Part shown: one piece after another, positions 24,512 to 30,822 of the stretch
Layout of the letters: each line of letters starts with the position of its first letter
Numbering within the stretch: the stretch's first letter is position 1
Assembly: GCA_011959805.1 (NCBI GenBank)
Contig: BLMC01000022.1
Span: 1-38,405 of the forward strand
DNA length: 38,405 bases
Source of the DNA: Lachnospiraceae bacterium
Lineage (GTDB): Bacteria; Bacillota; Clostridia; Lachnospirales; Lachnospiraceae
Direction of reading: 5' to 3'
Made by a program: the position numbers and the translations under genes
The notes under the pieces: generated by a model
Told to the model about the DNA's origin: nothing
Databases searched by the model: none
What the model saw: only the letters and a program-made list of their open reading frames with translations

Positions 24512-25933
24512 TTATATGTTCTTTAATATATGAGCTATTCTCGTATCATAATATAATTTCGTAAAATCAGTCTTTAATAAATCAATAAACTCTTCGTCTG
24601 AATTTATATTATTATTGCACACACTCTCATATAATTCATAAACCAATTCAGGATATTGTGAATATACAATATAGGCAATTCTTTTGATATAATTATATTT
24701 TGTTGCTGGCAATGCTAGCATCGCTTGATTATCTTCGCAGTAGTAGTCATAAACTTTCTTGGCTGACGCAAGTTCCAAATCTGATGATACCTTTTCTAAG
24801 ATTCCAATTGTATATCCATTTATTACATGTCTTGTAAATTTGCTGTGACCATAACTGGAAACATTCATTTCCATCGCTACACTAAGTTCTTCCAAGAAGC
24901 TTTTCAACAAATCTGCATTTTCAAAATACAGCATATTTCGAGATAATATATTTACTTCAATCTTGTCATCTGTCACTTGTATTGGCGAAACATTCTCCTG
25001 ACGAATTAACCACACTATTTGGGGTAAATATTTTTTCTGAATACAATAAGTATCCACTTTGGTAAAATCACCTGTCACATTATGATAAGCTTCTTTAAAT
25101 GCAAGTAATATATCTGATAAATTCTCAATTTGCTTTTCCGAAAAACCTTTGTATTCTATTTTTGTATTTTGATAATATATAATGTTTTCCTGCGCACTTG
25201 TTTTTTGATAAGAATAGAAGGTACCTTCCAAAAATCCTGCATAAATTATTATAAAAAACAAAGAAGAAAACAAAATTGTTCTTTTTGTTCGTTTTACCCT
25301 TATTTTTATGCCCCAAAAAGCCAACGTAAAGAAAAATAGCATAAACAAAATAGTATTTATTAATCCTTCTATATTAATATCATTGACAGTAAATGTTAAT
25401 TCACTAATAAGAAACATATGACTAGATGCCTCATAATTATAAGGATTACAAAAAACAAAATTAAAGATTCCAAAAGCACCAATAAAAAGTATCCCCAAAC
25501 CTTTTATTCTAATAACTCCCCCAAATGCCCCAAATGCAATTGCATATAGATATTGTACTAATGCTAGTAAAATTGCATTTATAAAACTCGCATGAAAACT
25601 TCCCACAAGTTGTATAAAAGTTGCAAAAAACCATAATAAATTCATAATCAAGACAAGTGACGTTAAGAAAAAACACCTTTTCCAATTTTTAAATTTACCA
25701 ATACATAAGATATGTTCTCTATCATTCTTTAAAAAAATATGAAAGGTAAGGCACACATTCATTGCCACCCAGACAAGTATAATATAATTTCCTGTCACTT
25801 TTTGCGTAATATCTCCAAATTGCAACAACAATACCAACAACAAAATACATATCTGAACGAAAAAAGAGATTGTTCTGTTATTATAAATCTCGGTTTCTAC
25901 AATTTTGATACTTTTTGTAATTAATTTTTTCAT
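24512..25933 (-). CDS. Large membrane protein with extracytoplasmic C-terminal domain (ABC permease partner)
   Basis: A 473-residue protein. Six to seven hydrophobic helices cover about residues 20-245, including a pair near 195-240. The last 225 residues are hydrophilic and helical, probably outside the cell. The layout recalls clostridial ABC-2 permeases fused to peptidase-derived domains, but no HExxH is visible, so proteolytic activity is not supported. ATG at 25931-25933 is preferred: GAAGG lies eight bases upstream, and it starts 4 nt past the ATPase stop, so translation is coupled. Its ATPase partner is the gene just upstream. Confidence 0.68.
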   Translation of the reverse strand: MKKLITKSIKIVETEIYNNRTISFFVQICILLLVLLLQFGDITQKVTGNYIILVWVAMNVCLTFHIFLKNDREHILCIGKFKNWKRCFFLTSLVLIMNLLWFFATFIQLVGSFHASFINAILLALVQYLYAIAFGAFGGVIRIKGLGILFIGAFGIFNFVFCNPYNYEASSHMFLISELTFTVNDINIEGLINTILFMLFFFTLAFWGIKIRVKRTKRTILFSSLFFIIIYAGFLEGTFYSYQKTSAQENIIYYQNTKIEYKGFSEKQIENLSDILLAFKEAYHNVTGDFTKVDTYCIQKKYLPQIVWLIRQENVSPIQVTDDKIEVNILSRNMLYFENADLLKSFLEELSVAMEMNVSSYGHSKFTRHVINGYTIGILEKVSSDLELASAKKVYDYYCEDNQAMLALPATKYNYIKRIAYIVYSQYPELVYELYESVCNNNINSDEEFIDLLKTDFTKLYYDTRIAHILKNI

Positions 25934-25937
25934 ATTT

Positions 25938-26795
25938 TCAACCTTCATTCAAATTAATCATATAGAAGTATGCATCTTCAAGAGTAGGCATTACACTATA
26001 TTGTCCATCCTCAGCAATATATCTTATCTCAAGCCCTTCTGGCTTTCGGATAACAGAAATAATTTTATTGTGCTTTTTTTCATCAATATCACTATCATTT
26101 GATACCATTTCTACAAAAATTTTTCCTTCAACTTTTTTGAGTAAATTCTGTACAGAACCATTATAGATTATTTTACCAGTTTTCATAATTCCCACATTGT
26201 CACACATCATTGCAACATCCGAAATAATATGTGTGGAGAGAATTAAATTAAACTGTTGCTTTCTTTTGTTCAAAATATTTCTAAATCGCAACCTTTCCGT
26301 TGGATCAAGTCCAACTGTAGGTTCATCCAAAATAACATATTTGGGTGAACCCAATAGCGCTTGTGCAATTGCTACTCTTTGTTTCATTCCACCAGACAAT
26401 TTACTGATTTTAAAATTTTCTTTTCCACTTAAATTAAATTCCTCAATCAATCCAAGAATTTCATCCTTATAATTGGAAGTTTCCTTCAATAATGCAATAT
26501 ATTCCAACATTTCATAGACTGTTAACTTTTCAAAAAAATCAAATCTTTGTGGAAGATAACCAATTATATTTCGGATTGTATCTGTATTTTTTACAATATC
26601 ATATTCATCATAGCTTACCTTCCCTTTATCCATCGCAGAAATTGTTGCTAAAATTTTTAACAAACTACTTTTTCCTGCTCCATTTTCCCCCAGCAATCCA
26701 AATGTTCCTTCGGGAATAATTGTGTTGATTTCTGACAGTGCATTTACTTTTCCTTTGTTGTACTGTTTAGACAAATTCTGTATTAAAATTGGCAT
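25938..26795 (-). CDS. ABC transporter ATP-binding protein
   Basis: A 285-residue ATPase of the ABC-2 (drug/lantibiotic export and immunity) type. Walker A is GENGAGKSS, the Q-loop is YLPQRFDFF, the signature is LSGGMKQR, Walker B is YVILDEPTVGLDP, and the switch His is in STHIISDV. About 60 residues follow the core. Its ATG directly follows the TAG of the exporter gene, with GGAGA inside that gene's end, and its stop is four bases from the start of the 473-residue membrane protein. ATPase plus two membrane proteins is the usual make-up of a self-protection or export pump in peptide clusters. Confidence 0.92.
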   Translation of the reverse strand: MPILIQNLSKQYNKGKVNALSEINTIIPEGTFGLLGENGAGKSSLLKILATISAMDKGKVSYDEYDIVKNTDTIRNIIGYLPQRFDFFEKLTVYEMLEYIALLKETSNYKDEILGLIEEFNLSGKENFKISKLSGGMKQRVAIAQALLGSPKYVILDEPTVGLDPTERLRFRNILNKRKQQFNLILSTHIISDVAMMCDNVGIMKTGKIIYNGSVQNLLKKVEGKIFVEMVSNDSDIDEKKHNKIISVIRKPEGLEIRYIAEDGQYSVMPTLEDAYFYMINLNEG

Positions 26796-28583
26796 CTAAT
26801 AGTCTCCTTTCAAATCTATTTTTTTCACTTTATTTAACATACTCTTATAATTACTATCTCTTAACAACAACTTTTCTATCTTATCATCTTCTATCACAGT
26901 TCCATCTTGAAAGACAATTGCACGTGTAGCATAATCATTCACAATATACAAGCGATGTGTGACCAAAATACAGATGCAATCATATCCATATTCTCTTAAT
27001 GTTCTATACATATTTTCCTCAGTAATCACATCCAAAGCAGAACTTGGTTCATCAAAAATATAAAGTTCGGCACTTTTAACTATTGATCTCAAAAAACTTA
27101 CTTGTTGCCACTCTCCTCCTGATAGTTGTATACCTTTATCAAATTTACTGCCCAGTTGGGTGTTGAGTCCTTGCGGTAACTTTTCAATAAATTTCATAAT
27201 ACCTTTTTGTTGAATTTGTTTTATTTTCTCTTCCAACACAATATCATTGTTCTGATTATTTCCAAGAAGTAGACTATCTTTTAACATGAATTCATACTTT
27301 ACAAAATCTTGAAATACTACTCCTAGCTTCTTTTGATAGGACATTCTATCAATTTTTCTTAAAGAAATTCCATTAATAAATATATCTCCTTCATACTCTT
27401 CATACAATCCACAAAGTAACTTTATAAATGTACTTTTACCAGAACCATTTCTACCTACAATTACTATTTTTTCATTGTTACTAATAATACAATTGACTCT
27501 TTTTAATACATATGGTAATTCTTTCTTATATCGAAAGCTTACATTCTGAAATTCAATTTTTTGTATACTATCTATCTGAATTTTTTCAACTATCGTATCT
27601 TTATCTTCTTTCTTTATATTCAAGAATTCTAAAATATTAGATACATAACGAATTTTATTATATATATTTGCAATGCTATCAATTACTGTATTAATATTTT
27701 TTATTGAATTCCATACACAATTAATATATGTATATGCCGTACCTATAAATATTTTTTTATATAAAACAGAAATAATTACTCTTAATATTATTACAATTCC
27801 AACAATATTTTCTAAAAGATTGAATAAAATTGAATTAAATACTTTGTATCCAAGTATCCTTTTATCTTTACAAATAAACTTCTGGTATAAATTATTAAAC
27901 TTATTAAATAAATTCTTTTCAACATTTAGAATCTTATTTTCTTTGCAAGACGAAACATCACTTATTAATGTTCTATAATAACTTATTTTTCTTGCATCCG
28001 ATACTCTTTCACGCATAATTCTATATTCATACTTGCCTATTAAGACAGTAAAAAGAGCTGATATTATTGGTAATATCATCAAAATTAATACAATGTACCA
28101 TTTCCATACAAACAAAATAATTATATTTCCAAACAACGATATCATATTAGAAAGCACGTTAAATATGCTAATAATACATTGATATGGCGTTTGCGTTTCT
28201 TGTATGGCACGCTGCATCTTATCGTAAGTTTCTGAATCCTCATAATCACTTAATGTTAATTGCATGGATTTGTGAATAATTAATTTATGGAAATCATAAT
28301 TTAAAAATATTTTTAGAATCCCTTGTGTGTACTCAAACCAATCATTAAATAAACTACAAAATACAATAGACAAAATGTATACTATAATCACTAGGAAAAG
28401 AGTATTATTTCTATTATTCATATCTTCTTGTGCTATATTTAATATTTTTTGTAATGATAATAATGTAACAAATGGCATAATACTCTTTAAAAGTAACACA
28501 CTAAGTAACAAAAGCAAGTATCTCTTTTGATTTCCCCAACATATCTTAAAAATTTGAATTAATATATTTCTTTCTTTTTGCAT
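26796..28583 (-). CDS. ABC exporter: fused permease and ATPase (peptide export)
   Basis: A 595-residue half-transporter. Residues 1-320 form a six-helix exporter membrane domain, and 345-580 the ATPase: Walker A IVGRNGSGKSTF, signature LSGGEWQQ, Walker B LYIFDEPSSALD, switch His in VTHRLYI. There is no N-terminal C39 double-glycine peptidase domain, so leader removal must come from another enzyme, plausibly the S8 protease. It follows the Cys-rich peptide gene across a terminator, so expression depends on readthrough. The most likely cargo is the modified peptide. GAGAG precedes the ATG by five to six bases. Confidence 0.9.
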   Translation of the reverse strand: MQKERNILIQIFKICWGNQKRYLLLLLSVLLLKSIMPFVTLLSLQKILNIAQEDMNNRNNTLFLVIIVYILSIVFCSLFNDWFEYTQGILKIFLNYDFHKLIIHKSMQLTLSDYEDSETYDKMQRAIQETQTPYQCIISIFNVLSNMISLFGNIIILFVWKWYIVLILMILPIISALFTVLIGKYEYRIMRERVSDARKISYYRTLISDVSSCKENKILNVEKNLFNKFNNLYQKFICKDKRILGYKVFNSILFNLLENIVGIVIILRVIISVLYKKIFIGTAYTYINCVWNSIKNINTVIDSIANIYNKIRYVSNILEFLNIKKEDKDTIVEKIQIDSIQKIEFQNVSFRYKKELPYVLKRVNCIISNNEKIVIVGRNGSGKSTFIKLLCGLYEEYEGDIFINGISLRKIDRMSYQKKLGVVFQDFVKYEFMLKDSLLLGNNQNNDIVLEEKIKQIQQKGIMKFIEKLPQGLNTQLGSKFDKGIQLSGGEWQQVSFLRSIVKSAELYIFDEPSSALDVITEENMYRTLREYGYDCICILVTHRLYIVNDYATRAIVFQDGTVIEDDKIEKLLLRDSNYKSMLNKVKKIDLKGDY

Positions 28584-28630
28584 ATTTTCTCTCGATTACT
28601 TATTTTATTTTTTGTATCTATTGGACCTGA

Positions 28631-28674
28631 CTTCAAAGAAAAAGACCCTATAAACTTATAAAGCTTACAGAGCC
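28631..28674 (-). terminator. Terminator/attenuator after the Cys-rich peptide gene
   Basis: On the minus strand GGCTCTGTAAGCTT (28661-28674) pairs with AAGTTTATAGGGTC (28644-28657) over 14 positions including four G-U pairs, loop TAT, then TTTTTCTTT. Its moderate strength would keep precursor mRNA more abundant than exporter mRNA, as is common in RiPP clusters. Confidence 0.8.
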
Positions 28675-28696
28675 TCCTCTTTTGGTCCATTTTCAG

Positions 28697-28867
28697 TTAA
28701 CCAAGATGTTTGCACTCAGTCCCAAAATCACAGCTACCACAATCTGAATCGCCAAAATCTGTAGCATCACAGCTGTCACAGCGATCTTTTGCGTCACAAA
28801 AAATGCACCAAGAAGGTTCCCTGTCATTGTCCATACTTGCAATAACACTTTTATTAATCTGCTTCAT
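28697..28867 (-). CDS. Seven-cysteine ranthipeptide precursor with CX3D modules
   Basis: A 56-residue peptide. Residues 1-20 (MKQINKSVIASMDNDREPSW) are the likely leader. The core has cysteines at 21, 24, 30, 33, 43, 46 and 52. Three 8-residue modules, CIFCDAKD (21-28), CDSCDATD (30-37) and CGSCDFGT (43-50), follow C-x2-C-D-x2-[D/T]. Each of the first six Cys thus has Asp (five times) or Thr (once) at +4. In freyrasin-type ranthipeptides a radical SAM/SPASM enzyme links Cys sulfur to Asp in CX3D motifs, and in thermocellin to Thr. The maturase gene is immediately upstream. GAGGAGGT lies nine bases before the ATG, the strongest ribosome site in the cluster. Seven Cys also recalls the Clo7bot precursor class. 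The frame is too short for many gene finders. Confidence 0.85.
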   Translation of the reverse strand: MKQINKSVIASMDNDREPSWCIFCDAKDRCDSCDATDFGDSDCGSCDFGTECKHLG

Positions 28868-28898
28868 AAAGTTTTCACCTCCTCTATATTGAACTCAT

Positions 28899-28917
28899 AT
28901 GTAAATAAAATTTACAT
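28899..28917. repeat. Short palindrome between maturase and precursor genes
   Basis: ATGTAAAT and ATTTACAT (8-bp arms, 3-nt loop) sit just after the maturase stop and about 30 nt ahead of the precursor start. It could be part of a local promoter/operator for the precursor or a weak mRNA hairpin. Confidence 0.35.
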
Positions 28918-28922
28918 GCATT

Positions 28923-30269
28923 TTAATCCAAGAGTAATTGTTTTTCTTTATCTGACATATGAATAAATATTTCAAGTAACCTATCTACAATGTTTATTCT
29001 ATAATCACAATGCTTTTTGGATGGCTCATTGATAAAATTGTTTGCAAAAAAGTTTTCGTTAACACAACCTCCGCCACAGATACTCCGCGCTAAACAATAT
29101 TTACATTTTTCAAAGTTGGCTAATTCTGCTTGCAAATAAAACTTCGTGTCATTCATCTCTTTAGCACAGACATCTCCTAAAATAGAGGCCTCTACTCCTA
29201 CAAATCTATGACATGGATATATTTTTCCATCAATATCGACTGCCATCATATTTGTTCCTGAACCACATCCTTTACTTCTTATTCCATCGTGATAAAACTT
29301 TCTTAAAACATTAACAAAAGAATAGTATTTCTTTACCTCTGTTATCTTCCCTTCTTTGAGCATCTGCTCAAATCTATCATACAATTTCATAGTGTGTTCA
29401 AATAATACTTCATAATCACTTTCTGACAATAAATTATCAGCTTCCGCCCATGCTGTTCGCTTATATTGTAATTCCTCTATTATATGTACCAGATTTTCCT
29501 CTATATTCAAATTAGGTGGTGCAATTGTTGCTCTTATTGTAATAAAATTCTTCAAGTTTACTGTCTTTGCATTAATATCATCATATGCTCCTTTTTTATT
29601 TGCATAATAACGATTTATATCATTCGTCTCCTTCGTCCCATCCATACTAACGGTAATTGAAATCTTATTTTTTTGTATAAATTGCTCTATCTCCGGTGTT
29701 ATTAAAGTTGCATTCGTTGTCATTGAATATGTGAATTCTTTTTCTTTTATAATCGCAATATCTTTCGTATAATCTACGATTCTTTTTACTAAATCATAAT
29801 TCAATAATGGTTCTCCACCAAAAAAACATATATTTAATTTCTTTTCCTGCGTTTGATCCACAAAAAATTCTACTGCTCTTTTTGCGATTTCATATGACAT
29901 AAAACCTTTATGAGAATACTCACCACCATCACCATAACAATATTTACACCTTAAATTACAAGCTTGCGAAACCATAAGTGTTAAACTCGTCGCATTTAAA
30001 CCTTTTTTACTCGATATCGTTTTCTGGTATAACTTATCCAAAATTTTCTTGTTCTTATCTGTAATTATTATAAAATTCTCTTCAAAAAAATTTTTAATTT
30101 CTTTATTTTGCTCATTATTGATGTCTATATTGCCAACTAGTGCCTTATACTCTTGTTGATTCAATAAAAAAATACCATTTGTAATTATATTATATAAATA
30201 AATTTCATTGTCCAATTCTTTAATATAATGTGGATAAAATCCTTTCCTATTATTAAGTAAACTATTCAT
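28923..30269 (-). CDS. Radical SAM/SPASM peptide maturase (ranthipeptide type)
   Basis: A 448-residue enzyme. Residues 1-90 form an N-terminal region likely to bind the precursor leader. The SAM cluster is Cys104-Cys108-Cys111 in SQACNLRCKYCYG, followed by CFFGGEPLLN for SAM binding. The C-terminal SPASM domain has GCGSGTNMMAVDIDGKIYPC and CKYCLARSICGGGC plus a later Cys, enough ligands for two auxiliary iron-sulfur clusters. Such enzymes form thioether bonds between Cys sulfur and side-chain or alpha carbons in RiPP precursors. The seven-Cys peptide encoded 55 nt downstream is the obvious substrate. AGAAAGGA precedes the ATG. The gene diverges from the 55-residue signal peptide gene across a repeat-rich control region. 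Confidence 0.92.
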   Translation of the reverse strand: MNSLLNNRKGFYPHYIKELDNEIYLYNIITNGIFLLNQQEYKALVGNIDINNEQNKEIKNFFEENFIIITDKNKKILDKLYQKTISSKKGLNATSLTLMVSQACNLRCKYCYGDGGEYSHKGFMSYEIAKRAVEFFVDQTQEKKLNICFFGGEPLLNYDLVKRIVDYTKDIAIIKEKEFTYSMTTNATLITPEIEQFIQKNKISITVSMDGTKETNDINRYYANKKGAYDDINAKTVNLKNFITIRATIAPPNLNIEENLVHIIEELQYKRTAWAEADNLLSESDYEVLFEHTMKLYDRFEQMLKEGKITEVKKYYSFVNVLRKFYHDGIRSKGCGSGTNMMAVDIDGKIYPCHRFVGVEASILGDVCAKEMNDTKFYLQAELANFEKCKYCLARSICGGGCVNENFFANNFINEPSKKHCDYRINIVDRLLEIFIHMSDKEKQLLLD

Positions 30270-30340
30270 TTTTTAATCCTTTCTAAAATATAGCTTTTAT
30301 CTTAATAAAAACTTATACAGAAGCAGAAAAAAATAACTAT

Positions 30341-30427
30341 GTAGACTGCACAGGAGACTTCTTCTAGGATGTATATGTCAAAAAGTGTAGATATAGCAAG
30401 CTACTGGGAGACTTTTTAAAGTACATA
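30341..30427. promoter_or_regulatory. Repeated half-sites upstream of the maturase gene
   Basis: GGAGACTT occurs at 30353-30360 and 30407-30414, each preceded by GTAGA at 30341 and 30387. TATGTCAAAAAGT (30374-30386) and ACTTTTTAAAGTACATA (30411-30427) form an imperfect inverted repeat whose arms share TATGT...AAAAAGT with the perfect repeat at 30510-30576. No consensus -35/-10 is clear for the maturase (TATAAG at 30312-30317 is a possible -10), which suits activator dependence. Confidence 0.45.
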
Positions 30428-30509
30428 GTTGAAGAAATAAATAGGCAAACTAAGATGTGTTAGTTATTTTTCTACAGCTCCTTGGGTATAAGTATATCCA
30501 TAGAAAAAA

Positions 30510-30576
30510 TAAAGTACATGACTTTTTACATACAAAATTATCAAAATATTTTATATGTAAAAAGTCATGTACTTTA
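30510..30576. promoter_or_regulatory. Perfect 23-bp inverted repeat upstream of the signal peptide gene
   Basis: The arms at 30510-30532 and 30554-30576 are exact reverse complements, containing TAAAGTACATGACTTTTT, around a 21-nt AT-only-like loop. Perfection over 23 bp is far beyond chance. The right arm reaches the putative -35 of the signal peptide promoter, so it is a candidate operator for the double-HTH regulator. It could also fold as a hairpin in RNA. Confidence 0.7.
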
Positions 30577-30596
30577 TCAAACAATTTATGTATGAT
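30568..30596 (+). promoter_or_regulatory. Putative activator-dependent promoter of the signal peptide gene
   Basis: TATGAT (30591-30596) with, 17 bp upstream, a poor -35 TGTACT (30568-30573) that lies within the right arm of the inverted repeat. The transcript would begin near 30603, about 50 nt before the ATG. Confidence 0.4.
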
Positions 30597-30654
30597 AAAA
30601 ATATACCTTACAATTAGTATGCATTTCACACATTCAAAAAAGAAAGGGGCAATT

Positions 30655-30822
30655 ATGAATTTAAAATCAATTATTAAAAAAATGCTCTTCCCAATTTATA
30701 TGACAGTAATAATTTCTACTATTGGGAACGGGATACTCATTAATCAAACTTCAATGAAACATTTCAATGTAGTATGCTACGCAGAATATCCAGATATTGG
30801 ACCCTCTGATTCAGGATATTAA
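30655..30822 (+). CDS. Small secreted peptide, putative pheromone precursor
   Basis: A 55-residue peptide. Lysines at the N-terminus (MNLKSIIKK) lead into a hydrophobic stretch (about 10-30), then a polar C-terminus ending YAEYPDIGPSDSGY. This is the usual make-up of an exported signal-peptide precursor whose C-terminus is released as pheromone. AAAGGGG lies five bases before the ATG at 30655; an upstream in-frame start near 30457 would run through the inverted repeat and is rejected. Its TAA overlaps the stop of the 599-residue HTH/TPR regulator by 4 nt on the opposite strand. Pairing of a short secreted peptide with a cytoplasmic HTH-TPR receptor is the pattern of RRNPP quorum sensing; the assignment is inferred. 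Confidence 0.68.
   Translation: MNLKSIIKKMLFPIYMTVIISTIGNGILINQTSMKHFNVVCYAEYPDIGPSDSGY

Noticed and set aside
28710..28892. Plus-strand frame opposite the Cys-rich peptide gene
   Set aside because: It is the antisense of the precursor; it lacks a ribosome site and its composition is explained by the Cys/Asp codons of the real gene.
30457..30654. N-terminal extension of the signal peptide gene
   Set aside because: It would translate through the 23-bp inverted repeat and promoter; the ATG at 30655 has a strong ribosome site and gives a proper signal peptide.
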